Shown: in pieces, positions 53,691 through 62,670 of the stretch
Layout: each line of letters opens with the position of its first letter
Numbering within the stretch: the stretch's first letter is position 1
Assembly (NCBI RefSeq): GCF_004341515.1
Contig: NZ_SLZF01000007.1
Span: forward strand, 248,001 to 312,000
Origin: Allobosea sp. BK604
GTDB lineage: Bacteria > Pseudomonadota > Alphaproteobacteria > Rhizobiales > Beijerinckiaceae
Reading direction: 5' to 3'
Length of the DNA stretch: 64,000 nucleotides
Notes under the pieces: model-generated
The model's input: the letters and a program-made list of their open reading frames with translations, nothing else
What the model was told of the DNA's origin: nothing
Databases searched by the model: none
Program-made: the position numbers and the translations under genes

Positions 53691-55067
53691 TCAAGGTGCC
53701 TGCAATTGGCCGAGCTCATCCAGCAGCGCCGCGCCGGTGCGGATCCCGCTATGGAAACAGTCGAGCGTCAGGTTCTCGTTCGGGGCGTGGTTCGCTTCAT
53801 CCGGATTGGCATAGGGCGTGACGAAGGCGGGGATGCCGAGGATTTTTGTGAAGACATAGCCCGGTAGGCTGCCGAAGCCGGCCGGGATCAGCAGCGGCTC
53901 CACGCCCTGCGCTGCGACGAAGGCACGAACCAGCGGCGCGGTGAAAGGCGAGGCGATCGGCGTCTTCGAGGGCTGCATTCCCATATCGGCCGCGATGAAC
54001 TCGACCTCCGGCGCATGCTTCGCCACATGCTCGGCGACCTTGCGCAGGATGTCCTGCGGGTCCTGATTGTGCACCAGCCGGATGTCGCATTTCACGAAGG
54101 CTTCGTTGGGCAGCACGGTCTTGGTGCCAGGCCCGCCATAGCCGCCGTGGAAGCCGTTGATGGTCAGCGTCGGGCGGAAGCAGAGGCGGTCATAGAAGGG
54201 CCGCTCCGCCGGTGCGTCGAGCCGCGCGAGCTTGAGGCTCCCCTTGAACGCTTCGATATCGAGCGGCAGCCGCTCGATCGCGGCGAGCTCCTCGGGCGAG
54301 GGCGGCTCGATCCCATCCTCGAAACCGGCAATGGTGATCTCGCCGGCTTCGTTCTTCATGGTGCCGAGCAAGTGCACCAGCGTCCAGATCGGGTTCGGCA
54401 CCACGCCACCGAAATTGCCGGAATGGACGTCGCGGCTGGCATGGCGGCAGCGCAGCTCGAAGGAGACGACGCCACGCGATCCGAACTTGATCGCAGCCGC
54501 TCCGCTCGCATGGCGCGGGCCGTCCGCGGTGACCGCTAGGTCGGCCTTGAGTGCATCCTTGTTGGCGCGCACGAAGCCGGCAATGTTCGGGCTGCCGACC
54601 TCCTCCTCGCCTTCCAGCAGCAGGATGACGTTGCAGGGCAGCGCGCCATGCACCTTCAGATGCGATTCGAGCGCCAGGATCTGGGCGAAATGCTGGCCCT
54701 TGTTGTCGCCGACGCCGCGCGCATAGAGGCGCCCGTCGCGGATTGTCGGCTCGAAGGGCGGCGAGAGCCATTTGTCGAGCGGGTCGGGCGGCTGCACGTC
54801 GTAATGGCCGTAGAGCAGCACCGTCGGCTTGCCCGGGGCCTTCTCCCAGCGTGCCACGACCATAGGGTGCCCCTCGGTCGGCATCAGGCTGGTCTCGAGC
54901 CCGATCTCGGTCAGCATCTTGACCAGGAGCTCGCCGACCTCGGTGATGCCGATATTCTCGGCGCTGATGCTGGGATGGCGGAGATAGGCGATCAGACGGT
55001 CGAGGAAAGCCGACCGGTTCGTGTCGATGTGCTCGAAAACCGGGGTCAGTTTGTCGGAGGACGCCAT
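53691..55067 (-). CDS. M20-family dipeptidase
   Basis: 458 residues from the ATG at 55067 (MASSDKLTPVFEHI); the frame is open further upstream but without family similarity. Motifs: YGHYDVQPPDP with the first metal His, GVGDNKGQ with the bridging Asp, LEGEEEVGSPN with the catalytic Glu pair. The large dimerisation insert fits the carnosinase/CNDP-type subfamily. Cytoplasmic. Its promoter region is shared with the divergent dehydrogenase gene and contains one of the ATTGTCGACAAT sites. Confidence 0.92.
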   Translation of the reverse strand: MASSDKLTPVFEHIDTNRSAFLDRLIAYLRHPSISAENIGITEVGELLVKMLTEIGLETSLMPTEGHPMVVARWEKAPGKPTVLLYGHYDVQPPDPLDKWLSPPFEPTIRDGRLYARGVGDNKGQHFAQILALESHLKVHGALPCNVILLLEGEEEVGSPNIAGFVRANKDALKADLAVTADGPRHASGAAAIKFGSRGVVSFELRCRHASRDVHSGNFGGVVPNPIWTLVHLLGTMKNEAGEITIAGFEDGIEPPSPEELAAIERLPLDIEAFKGSLKLARLDAPAERPFYDRLCFRPTLTINGFHGGYGGPGTKTVLPNEAFVKCDIRLVHNQDPQDILRKVAEHVAKHAPEVEFIAADMGMQPSKTPIASPFTAPLVRAFVAAQGVEPLLIPAGFGSLPGYVFTKILGIPAFVTPYANPDEANHAPNENLTLDCFHSGIRTGAALLDELGQLQAP

Positions 55068-55281
55068 AGGCCTGTACCTGTCGGAGATGGACAGCCGGAG
55101 GCAGGGGGGCCCTGGCTGGATCTGGATGTTCGGACACGCCCTCCGGTGGAGTGCGCTCATCGGGCCTCGGAGCCTACACTCCGAGCGCCGCAAACTGGAA
55201 ATGCGATCGGGCTGGCCGGCTCATTCTCGACGCGCAACCCACAGCGCCTGGAGGGTAGACTAACCCCGGCAGATGCTTATG

Positions 55282-55293
55282 ATTGTCGACAAT
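55282..55293. promoter_or_regulatory. ATTGTCGACAAT palindrome, candidate FCD-regulator operator (site 1)
   Basis: A perfect 12-bp palindrome 32 bases upstream of the dehydrogenase ATG, preceded by AGATGCTTAT. The identical palindrome with the same AGATGCTT neighbour recurs at 57574, and a variant lies at 62685. Confidence 0.65.
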
Positions 55294-55325
55294 AGGCAAT
55301 TAGACGACTGGGAGCGAGATCACCG

Positions 55326-56417
55326 ATGAAGACATACAGGATTGCCGCCATTCCCGGAGACGGGATCGGCGTCGAAGTGATCAACGCCGGGATCGAGGTT
55401 CTCTCGCTCTGCGCCGCCCGCTCCGGCAGCTTCGCCTTCGACTTCACCCATTTCGACTGGGGCTCGGACTATTACAAGCGTCACGGCCGGATGATGCCCG
55501 AGGATGGGCTCGACCAGATCCGCAATCACGACGCGATCTATTTCGGGGCCGTCGGCGCACCCGACGTGCCCGACCACGTCACCTTGTGGGGCCTCCGGCT
55601 CGCCATCTGCCAGCCCTTCGACCAATACGCGAATGTGCGCCCGACACGCATCTTGCCGGGCATCCAGGCACCCTTGCGCGGCGTCGCCACGAGCGATCTC
55701 GACTGGGTGATCGTGCGCGAGAATTCCGAGGGCGAATATGCCGGGCAGGGCGGGCGCTCGCATCGCGGCCAGCCGGAGGAGATCGCGACCGAGGTCTCGA
55801 TCTTCACCCGCGGCGGCGTGGCGCGCATCATGCGCTTCGCCTTCGAGCTGGCGCGCTCGCGCCCACGCAAGCTCCTGACCGTCGTGACCAAGTCGAACGC
55901 CCAGCGCCACGGCATGGTGATGTGGGACGAGATCGCGGCCGAGGTGGCACGCGAATTCCCCGACGTGACCTGGGACAAGATGCTGGTCGACGCGATGACG
56001 ATCCGCATGACCCTGAAGCCGCAAAGCCTCGACACGATCGTGGCGACGAACCTGCATGCGGATATCCTGTCGGACCTCGCGGCGGCGCTCGCCGGCTCGA
56101 TCGGCATCGCGCCCACGGCCAATCTCGATCCGGAACGGCGCTTCCCCTCGATGTTCGAGCCGATCCACGGCTCCGCCTTCGACATCACAGGCAAGGGCAT
56201 CGCCAATCCGATCGGTACCTTCTGGTCATCGGTGATGATGCTCGAGCATCTCGGCGAGCCTGCCGCCGCGGCGCAGCTGATGCGCGCGATCGAGCGCGTC
56301 ACGGCCGATCCGGCGAACCACACGCCGGACCTCGGCGGCAAGGCGACCACGCGCTCGGTGACCGACGCGGTGCTCGAAGCGTTGCGCGGCGACAATCTCG
56401 CCAGCGCGGCCGGCTGA
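55326..56417 (+). CDS. Tartrate/D-malate-type decarboxylating dehydrogenase
   Basis: 363 residues, isocitrate/isopropylmalate dehydrogenase family. Opening IAAIPGDGIGVEV; the substrate loop LRLAICQPFDQYANVRPTR; VRENSEGEYAGQGGR; the Lys/Asp residues in TKSNAQRHGMVMW and VDAMTIRM; and FEPIHGSAFDITGKGIANP. The LRLxICQPFDQYANVRP and GQGGR features match tartrate dehydrogenase/D-malate dehydrogenase (TtuC/DmlA) rather than LeuB. It oxidises a 2-hydroxy diacid with NAD, with or without decarboxylation. The upstream operator links it to the FCD regulator at 62762. Confidence 0.9.
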   Translation: MKTYRIAAIPGDGIGVEVINAGIEVLSLCAARSGSFAFDFTHFDWGSDYYKRHGRMMPEDGLDQIRNHDAIYFGAVGAPDVPDHVTLWGLRLAICQPFDQYANVRPTRILPGIQAPLRGVATSDLDWVIVRENSEGEYAGQGGRSHRGQPEEIATEVSIFTRGGVARIMRFAFELARSRPRKLLTVVTKSNAQRHGMVMWDEIAAEVAREFPDVTWDKMLVDAMTIRMTLKPQSLDTIVATNLHADILSDLAAALAGSIGIAPTANLDPERRFPSMFEPIHGSAFDITGKGIANPIGTFWSSVMMLEHLGEPAAAAQLMRAIERVTADPANHTPDLGGKATTRSVTDAVLEALRGDNLASAAG

Positions 56418-56428
56418 CCGGCAGCTAG

Positions 56429-56527
56429 CGCATCGGCCCGAAAAGTGGATTGCGGTTTTGGGAATAAGTCGATGCGACAACAAGGAGCTGGATCATCGGA
56501 CCGGATACGATATCCGGTCCGATGATC
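56429..56527. repeat. Dispersed repeat, copy 2 (direct orientation)
   Basis: GCGCATCGGCCCG..AGTGGATTGCGGTTTT..AGTCGATGC is followed by a 17-bp perfect inverted repeat (GATCATCGGACCGGATA at 56491-56507, complement at 56511-56527, loop 3). It is homologous to the element at 51344 in inverted orientation. It separates two convergent genes and can act as a bidirectional terminator. Confidence 0.78.
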
Positions 56528-56531
56528 AGGC

Positions 56532-57548
56532 TCAGGCAGCCAGCCGCACCGTCGCGAGGCGGCTGGCGAGTTCGATCGCGGTCTGGAGCGCGCCGGGCGA
56601 GGCGACGCCCTTGCCGACAATGTCGAAGGCCGTGCCATGGGCGGGCGTCGTGAACACCACGTCGAGCCCGGCCGTGACCGTGACGCCGCGATTGAAGCCC
56701 TTCAGCTTCGTCGCGATCTGGCCCTGGTCGTGATACATGGCGACGACGCTGTCGAATTCCCCGGCGAAGGCGCGGATATAGACCGTGTCGGCCGGATAGG
56801 GGCCGGTGCAGGCGATCCCCCCGGCCGCGATCCGCTCCACGGTCGGGCGGATCAGCTCGATCTCGTCGCGGCCGAACAGGCCGTTCTCGCCGGCATGCGG
56901 ATTGAGGGCGGCGACGGCGATGCGCGGCTGCGCGATCCCGGCGCGCTTCATCATGCGGTTGACCAGTTCGACAGCATCGGTGATCGCGCGCGCATCGATC
57001 AGGTCGAGCGCCTCGCGCAGCGAGACATGCGAGGTGACGCGCGACATCCACTGGCCGTCGAGCACGTTCATTTCCGAGAAATAGCCCTCGTGCTTCAGCA
57101 GATGGGCGAACATCTTGTGCTCGTCGGGAAAGCGCCAGCCGCCGGCGAACATCGCCGCCTTGTTGAGCGGCGCGAAGGTGATGGCGTCGAGCTGCCCGGC
57201 CTGTGCCATGCCGATCGCATGGGCCAGCGTCTCGCCGGTGATCTTGCCGGATTCCGGGGACATCTTGCCGCGTCCGAGCGCGGCCGGATCGGCATTGCCG
57301 AGATCGATCAGCGGAACCTCGAGGGAGTCCCAGTCGATCTCCCCGCCCTCCGCGACCTCGGTCCAGCGCAGCTCCACGCCGGCATCGCGCACGCCCTGTT
57401 CCAGCACGCGCTTGTCGCCGATCGCGACGAGCCGGACATGCTCGCGATAGCCGCCTTCGGCCAGTACCTTGGCGGCGATCTCGGGGCCGATGCCGGTGCT
57501 GTCTCCGAAGAGGAGGCCCAGGCGAGGCTTGTCCTGCATGACGGCCAT
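56532..57548 (-). CDS. pdxA: PdxA-family 4-phospho-hydroxyacid dehydrogenase
   Basis: 338 residues from the ATG at 57548, chosen because GGGGAA lies just upstream and the longer frame would run across the operator and the divergent gene. The three metal-ligand His residues are present: His174 (TSHVSL), His218 (LNPHAGENGLFG) and His273 (YHDQGQ). Classical PdxA oxidises 4-phosphohydroxythreonine for vitamin B6; PdxA2 paralogs act on D-threonate or D-erythronate 4-phosphate in sugar-acid catabolism. Setting among catabolic dehydrogenases and a shared operator favours the catabolic type. No kinase partner (DUF1537) is in view. Confidence 0.88.
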   Translation of the reverse strand: MAVMQDKPRLGLLFGDSTGIGPEIAAKVLAEGGYREHVRLVAIGDKRVLEQGVRDAGVELRWTEVAEGGEIDWDSLEVPLIDLGNADPAALGRGKMSPESGKITGETLAHAIGMAQAGQLDAITFAPLNKAAMFAGGWRFPDEHKMFAHLLKHEGYFSEMNVLDGQWMSRVTSHVSLREALDLIDARAITDAVELVNRMMKRAGIAQPRIAVAALNPHAGENGLFGRDEIELIRPTVERIAAGGIACTGPYPADTVYIRAFAGEFDSVVAMYHDQGQIATKLKGFNRGVTVTAGLDVVFTTPAHGTAFDIVGKGVASPGALQTAIELASRLATVRLAA

Positions 57549-57573
57549 GACGTTCCCCAATTGCAAGATGCTT

Positions 57574-57585
57574 ATTGTCGACAAT
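57574..57585. promoter_or_regulatory. ATTGTCGACAAT palindrome, candidate FCD-regulator operator (site 2)
   Basis: A perfect 12-bp palindrome between the divergent pdxA and dehalogenase-like genes, 25 bases from the first start and 40 from the second. Identical to site 1, including the preceding AGATGCTT. Confidence 0.65.
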
Positions 57586-57625
57586 ATGATATTCATCGCA
57601 TGGGATTTGGCGAGGAGCAATGCCG

Positions 57626-58591
57626 ATGATGCTGGAACGATCAGACGCTGGCGCGAGCCGGCCGCCGCTATTGCCACATGGCCCGGTGCTGATGGCGGGC
57701 TTCGAGCGGCGCAAGATCAGGACGCGCGGCGCCGAGATCGAAGTGGCGATTGCCGGCAACGGCCCGCCGCTGCTGCTGATCCACGGCAATCCGCTCAATC
57801 TCGCGAGCTGGCACAAGATCGCGCCGTCGCTGGCGCAGAGCTTCACGGTGGTCGCGACCGATCTGCGCGGCTATGGCGACAGTTCCAAGCCAGATGGCGG
57901 CGATGATCATGCGGCCTATAGTTTCCGCGCCATGGGCGAGGATAATTTCGACGTGATGGACGCGCTCGGCTTCGACCGCTTCGCGGTTGCCGGGCATGAC
58001 CGCGGCGCGCGCGTCGCCTTCCGCATGGCGCTCGACCAGCCGCAACGCGTGACGGCGCTGGCGGCGCTCGACATTGTGCCGACCCATCACGTGCTGACCA
58101 ATGTCAGCCTCGGCTGGGGGCTCGAATCCTATCACTGGTTCTTCATGGCGCAGAAGGCGCCGTTCCCCGAGCGGCTGATCTGCGCCGATCTCGACTATTA
58201 CATCCGCTACAAGCTCAACAAGAAAGGCGTCGGCCTGGAGATCTTCACTCCCGAGGCGCTGGCGGACTATGCGCGCTGCACGACCCCGGAGCAGATCCAT
58301 GCCGTTTGCGAGGATTACCGCGCCACGGTGACGCTCGATCTCGCCATGGACACGGCCGATTACGGCAAGCGCAAGATCGCATGCCCAGTCCTTGTCCTGT
58401 GGGGCTCGAACAGCCATTGCGGCCGGCATTTCAAGCCCATGGCAGCGTGGGGCGAATGGGCCGATACCTTGCGCGGCTGGGCGGTCCCGACCGGCCACTA
58501 TCCCGCCGAACACCGGCCGGACCTGATCTACGCGGCTTTCCATGACTTCTTCTCGGGGCGCGAGCCGGTGCCCTATAGCGAAGCCGCCTGA
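57626..58591 (+). CDS. Fluoroacetate dehalogenase-like alpha/beta hydrolase
   Basis: 321 residues from ATG 57626, eight bases after GAGGAG (57612-57617); ATG 57620 is too close to it. Fluoroacetate dehalogenase features: HGNPLNLASWHKIAP, nucleophile motif HDRGAR with Asp125, Arg126 and Arg129 (the two carboxylate-binding arginines), YHWFF with His170-Trp171 of the halide pocket, Tyr215, and a catalytic His near 291 (TGHYPAEH). These match the haloacetate dehalogenase family closely, including its substrate-binding residues. Such enzymes split haloacetates by an aspartyl ester. The physiological substrate may be another 2-halo acid. The stop overlaps the rhodanese start by one base (TGATG). 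Confidence 0.88.
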   Translation: MMLERSDAGASRPPLLPHGPVLMAGFERRKIRTRGAEIEVAIAGNGPPLLLIHGNPLNLASWHKIAPSLAQSFTVVATDLRGYGDSSKPDGGDDHAAYSFRAMGEDNFDVMDALGFDRFAVAGHDRGARVAFRMALDQPQRVTALAALDIVPTHHVLTNVSLGWGLESYHWFFMAQKAPFPERLICADLDYYIRYKLNKKGVGLEIFTPEALADYARCTTPEQIHAVCEDYRATVTLDLAMDTADYGKRKIACPVLVLWGSNSHCGRHFKPMAAWGEWADTLRGWAVPTGHYPAEHRPDLIYAAFHDFFSGREPVPYSEAA

Positions 58592-60168
58592 TGCCGGGGC
58601 TCGATCCGCACGAAGCGAAGCGGCTGCTGCATGCCGGCGGCGAGATCGCCTGCCTCGATATGCGCGAGCACGGCCAATACGGCGAGGGCCATCCCTTCCT
58701 CGCCGTGCCCTGTCCCTATAGCCGGCTTGAGGCGACGGTCGGGGCACTCGTGCCCCGGCGCGACGTGCCGCTCGTCCTGGTGGACGAAGGCGACGGGGTG
58801 GCGCAGCGCGCGGCTGAGCGGCTGGCGGCCATGGGGTACGAGCATATCGACTGGATCGAAGGCGGCGCGCCGGCCTGGGCGGCTGCTGGCTACACGCTGT
58901 TCAAGGGCGTCAACCTGCCGAGCAAGACGCTCGGCGAACTCGTCGAGGAGCATTGGCACGTGCCGGCCATTGGCGCAGGCACGCTCGACGAATGGCAGAG
59001 GCAGGGCCGGCCTTTGCGGGTGCTCGATGGCCGGTCGGCGAGCGAATACGCCAAGATGACCATTCCCGGCTCACGTTCCTTCCCGAATGGCGAGGCGGCG
59101 CATCGCTGGGATGCGCTCGCTCCGGGCGGAGCGGCCGTCATCATCAATTGCGCCGGACGCACGCGTAGCATTATCGGCGCTGCCGGCCTGGCGCTGGCGC
59201 AGCCAGGCGTGTCGGTTCTTGCCCTGGAGAATGGCACGCAGGGCTGGGCGCTGTCCGGCCGCAGGCTCGCCCATGGCGCCCAAGCGGCCCCCTTGCCGCC
59301 GGCTGATCCCGACGCGAGCCGCCTGCGTGCCGACGCCTTCATGCAAAGACATGGCATCCGCCGGATCGATCGGGCCGAGGCCGAGCGTCTCGCCGCCGAG
59401 CCCGGACGCACGATCTATCTCCTCGATGTGCGCGATCCTGCCGAGCATGCCGCCGCGCCGCATGCCGCCGCCATTTCCGCGCCCGGCGGCCAGCTCGTCC
59501 AGGCGACGGACCAGTGGATCGGCGTGCGCCGGGCCCGGGTCATCCTGGCCGACGATACCGGCTTGCGCGCCGCGCTCGCGGCCTTCTGGCTGCGTCAGCT
59601 CGGCTACGAGAGCTATGTGCTGGCGGATATCGACGCCTGGCCGGCCGATTGGCGTCTGCCAGGCTTCGAGCCGCCGCTCGATCTCGCTACGCCGCCAACG
59701 ATCGGGGCAGTCGAGGCGATCGAGAGAGCACGGGCCGGCGATCTGCCGCTCGACCTGCGCGGCTCGCTGATCTACCGCGCCGGCCACCTGCCGGGCGCCG
59801 TCTGGGCGGTCCGGCCACGCCTGCCTGCCGTGACGGGTCGGCGTGTCCTGCTGGCCGGGGACGAGACAGTGACCGCACTCGCCAGCCGCGATCTCTTGGA
59901 AGCGGGCGCGACATCGGTTCACCGGATCGAGGGCGACCTGCGCGAATGGCGCGCCGCCGGGCTTACGCTCGACGCCTCACCCGAGGATCCCTCGGACGCC
60001 GACGCGATCGACTATCTGTTCTTCGTGCATGACCGGCACGACGGCAATCTCGATGCCGCCCGGCGTTATCTGGCCTGGGAGATGGGGCTGATCGCCCAGC
60101 TCGATGCCGCCGAGCGCGGCGAATATCGGCTGGACGCTTTCGATCTCAGCTCTGGCCGATCGCCCTGA
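58591..60168 (+). CDS. Multidomain rhodanese-like protein
   Basis: 525 residues with four rhodanese-like domains (about 5-105, 120-230, 260-355, 365-460). Only the second has an active-site Cys, Cys187 in NCAGRTRS. The first has VDEGDG, the third ADDTG and the fourth AGDET in the corresponding loops. The last 60 residues form a helical tail. Thus it likely transfers or carries sulfur, with regulatory inactive domains. It is translationally coupled to the dehalogenase-like gene. Its last 23 bases overlap the end of the convergent dehydrogenase gene. Confidence 0.88.
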   Translation: MPGLDPHEAKRLLHAGGEIACLDMREHGQYGEGHPFLAVPCPYSRLEATVGALVPRRDVPLVLVDEGDGVAQRAAERLAAMGYEHIDWIEGGAPAWAAAGYTLFKGVNLPSKTLGELVEEHWHVPAIGAGTLDEWQRQGRPLRVLDGRSASEYAKMTIPGSRSFPNGEAAHRWDALAPGGAAVIINCAGRTRSIIGAAGLALAQPGVSVLALENGTQGWALSGRRLAHGAQAAPLPPADPDASRLRADAFMQRHGIRRIDRAEAERLAAEPGRTIYLLDVRDPAEHAAAPHAAAISAPGGQLVQATDQWIGVRRARVILADDTGLRAALAAFWLRQLGYESYVLADIDAWPADWRLPGFEPPLDLATPPTIGAVEAIERARAGDLPLDLRGSLIYRAGHLPGAVWAVRPRLPAVTGRRVLLAGDETVTALASRDLLEAGATSVHRIEGDLREWRAAGLTLDASPEDPSDADAIDYLFFVHDRHDGNLDAARRYLAWEMGLIAQLDAAERGEYRLDAFDLSSGRSP

Positions 60169-61219
60169 CGATCGCCTCGGTCATGCCCTTGGTGCCGGTC
60201 GTGCCGCGGATGTCACGCGTGCGCGTCTCCGGCGCCGAGAGCGCCGAGGTGATCGCCGTTTCCATCGAGCGGGCGGCGGCGAGCGCCTGCGGCAGGTTCC
60301 TGACACGGCCGAGATGCTCGATCAGCATCCGGGTCGACTCGATCATCGCATAGGGATTGGCGATGCCCTTGCCGGCAATGTCGGGGGCCGAGCCATGCGT
60401 CGCCTGCGCCATGGCGAGGCCGCCCTCGCCGATGCAGAGGCCGGGCGCCATGCCGAGCCCGCCGACCAGGCCGGCCGCCTCGTCGGTCAGGATGTCGCCG
60501 AACATGTTCGTCGTCACCACCGTGTCGAAGCTCTGCGGATCGCGGATCAGGCGCATCGCGAAGGTATCGACGATGACCTCGTCGACGGTGACATCAGGAT
60601 AGTCCTTCGCCGCCTCGTAGCAGCTCTCGACGAACATGCCGCAGCCGAGCTTGAACACCGTGTTCTTGTGCACCAGCGTCAGGCGCTTGCTTCGCGAGCG
60701 GGCGATGTCGAGCGCGGCGCGGGCGACCTTGCGGCTGCCCTTGCGCGAGATCACCCGTACGGAAATGGTGAGATCGTCATTGGGCCGGAACTCGCCCGAG
60801 CCCATCACCACGTTGCGGTCCGGCTGGAAGCCCTCGTTGTTCTCGCGGACGATGACGAGGTCGACATCATCATAGATGCAGCCGATCCCGGGATAGGAGC
60901 GTGTCGGACGGACATTGGCGAACAGGTCGAAATGCTTGCGCAGGATCGGGTGCGGATTGATCGCGCCCGGACCCTTCGGATAGGCCTGATGCCCGATCGG
61001 GCCGAGAATGAAGCCGTCGAAGGTCGCGAGCGTCTCCAGCGTGCCCTCCGGCATGGTCGTGCTGTGGCTGTCGAGCGCGGCACGGCCGATCGGCATCGGC
61101 CGCCAATCGATGGCGAGCCCATGCTTGGCGGCCGCCGCGCGCGTCACCTCGACCGCGGCCGGGACGATCTCGTGGCCGATATCGTCCCCGTTGAGAATGC
61201 CGATCGTCAGCTGGGTCAT
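60146..61219 (-). CDS. Isopropylmalate/isocitrate dehydrogenase-family enzyme
   Basis: 357 residues. Opening IGILNGDDIGHEIVPAAVEV has GDD where GDG is usual. Substrate loop NPHPILRKHFDLFANVRPTRSYPG and VRENNEGFQPDRN fit a subgroup distinct from LeuB and Icd, with Tyr/Phe differences in the loop. Metal Asp in VDTFAMRL and DILTDEAAGLVGGLG; ATHGSAPDIAGKGIANP. It should oxidise and decarboxylate a 2-hydroxy-3-carboxy acid. It follows the MmgE/PrpD gene by two bases, so both probably act on the same compound. The ends of this gene and the rhodanese gene overlap by 23 bases. Confidence 0.9.
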   Translation of the reverse strand: MTQLTIGILNGDDIGHEIVPAAVEVTRAAAAKHGLAIDWRPMPIGRAALDSHSTTMPEGTLETLATFDGFILGPIGHQAYPKGPGAINPHPILRKHFDLFANVRPTRSYPGIGCIYDDVDLVIVRENNEGFQPDRNVVMGSGEFRPNDDLTISVRVISRKGSRKVARAALDIARSRSKRLTLVHKNTVFKLGCGMFVESCYEAAKDYPDVTVDEVIVDTFAMRLIRDPQSFDTVVTTNMFGDILTDEAAGLVGGLGMAPGLCIGEGGLAMAQATHGSAPDIAGKGIANPYAMIESTRMLIEHLGRVRNLPQALAAARSMETAITSALSAPETRTRDIRGTTGTKGMTEAIVRAIGQS

Positions 61220-61221
61220 GG

Positions 61222-62640
61222 TCAGAGCCTGAGCTGCGCCATCAGGCGTTCGATCGTGGGCAATGTCTCCAGATCGCGCACCATCCCGATCACGTCCTCG
61301 ATCCGGTCCTTGCCGAGCCTGGCGAAGCCCGCCGTCTCGCGGAACTTGTCGGAGACCTCGTCATAGCTCATCGGGTTCGCCGGGCTGCCCTTGCCGAAAT
61401 CGGCCCGGCCCGAGATCGTCCGGCCGTCCTTCAGCGTGATCGTGATCAGCGTGGTCATCTTGTCGTAGCCGGCAGCTTCCGCCTCCTCGTCCACCACGAA
61501 ATCGACCTTCTCGATCATCGCCTTGACGTCGGGGCGGTTGACCACCTCGTCGGTGAACTCGGCGAGTCCGGCCTTGCCCTCCAGCAGGAGGATTGCCATG
61601 CAGAACTCCATCGAGAACTTGGCCTGGAGCTCGTTGGTCGGGCGATGGTGAATCAGCGCGTTCGGCATATTGTGGTTGGTGCCGATGCGGACCTTCGCCA
61701 CCATATCCGCCGTGAGCTTGTTCTCGCGGATCAGGCGCAGCATCTCGGTCATTCCGGGATGGGTCAGCGAGCCCGAGGGGTGCGGCTTGATCGAGATGCC
61801 CGGCTCCGCGAAGGTCCAGGGCGCCCCGAGCTGGTTCAGGATCGCGCCCTCGTCATAGCCGCCGCCGGCGGCGCGGAAGAAGCCGCGCGGCGCCTCCAGG
61901 ATCTTGTCGGTGGCGCTCCAGCCATATTCGGCGAACTGCGCCGCCGCGACGCCGCTCTCCGACGAGCGCCCGGCATGGAAGGGCTTGGTCATCGTGCCGA
62001 AATTCTCGCGCAGCCCCGCCGACTGGCTGCCGGCGATCGAGAGCGCGCGCAGGGTCTGGTCGAGGTCGAGCCCCATCAGCTTGGCGCTGGCGGCTGCCGC
62101 CGCGAAGGTGCCGCAGGTGGCGGTGGCGTGGAAGCCGGTCTGGTAATGGCGCGGGTTGATCGCCTCGGCGATCTTGCACTCCACCTCGACGCCGAGGTGA
62201 TAGGCCAGCATCACGTCGCGCCCGCTGGCGCCCTTCGCCTCGCCCACGGCGAGCGCGGCCGGCAGCGCGGGGGCGGTCGGATGGGTGAGAAGGCCGTAGA
62301 CCCGGTCCTTGGCCACTGCGAGCTGGGTGTCGTCATAATCGTCGGCATGGATGCCGACGCCGTTGGCGAAGGCGGCGAAGCGCGGCGCGACCTTGAGGCT
62401 GGAGCCGATCACCGTGGCGGCGCCGGGAGCGAGGTTGAGATCGGCGAGGTGCCGGCGGACATATTCGCCGCTATGGGCGACCGAGCCCGACAGCGCCAGC
62501 CCGAGCCCGTCGAGGATCGATTTCTTGCCGAGCGCGACGACGTCGGCCGGCAGATCCGCCGGCGAGGCCTTGCAGACGAAGGTCGCCACATAGCGCGTCA
62601 GGCCGTTATCCGAGGGCGAGAGATTTTCGGGCGTCTTCAT
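61222..62640 (-). CDS. MmgE/PrpD-family protein
   Basis: 472 residues, the normal length. Family features: DGLGLALSGS near the N-terminus, GVHADDYDDT-like segment (VGIHADDYDDTQLA), HPTAPALPAALAVGEAKG, GYHATATCGTFAAAAA-like segment (QTGFHATATCGTF), and KPHPSGSLTHPGM. The family includes 2-methylcitrate dehydratase, cis-aconitate decarboxylase and iminodisuccinate epimerase. Next to a decarboxylating dehydrogenase, a dehydratase of a tricarboxylic or hydroxy diacid is plausible. First gene of the minus-strand operon, divergent from its probable regulator. Confidence 0.9.
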   Translation of the reverse strand: MKTPENLSPSDNGLTRYVATFVCKASPADLPADVVALGKKSILDGLGLALSGSVAHSGEYVRRHLADLNLAPGAATVIGSSLKVAPRFAAFANGVGIHADDYDDTQLAVAKDRVYGLLTHPTAPALPAALAVGEAKGASGRDVMLAYHLGVEVECKIAEAINPRHYQTGFHATATCGTFAAAAASAKLMGLDLDQTLRALSIAGSQSAGLRENFGTMTKPFHAGRSSESGVAAAQFAEYGWSATDKILEAPRGFFRAAGGGYDEGAILNQLGAPWTFAEPGISIKPHPSGSLTHPGMTEMLRLIRENKLTADMVAKVRIGTNHNMPNALIHHRPTNELQAKFSMEFCMAILLLEGKAGLAEFTDEVVNRPDVKAMIEKVDFVVDEEAEAAGYDKMTTLITITLKDGRTISGRADFGKGSPANPMSYDEVSDKFRETAGFARLGKDRIEDVIGMVRDLETLPTIERLMAQLRL

Positions 62641-62670
62641 GGCGTCCTCCAGTGTGATGATCAGCGTCTA

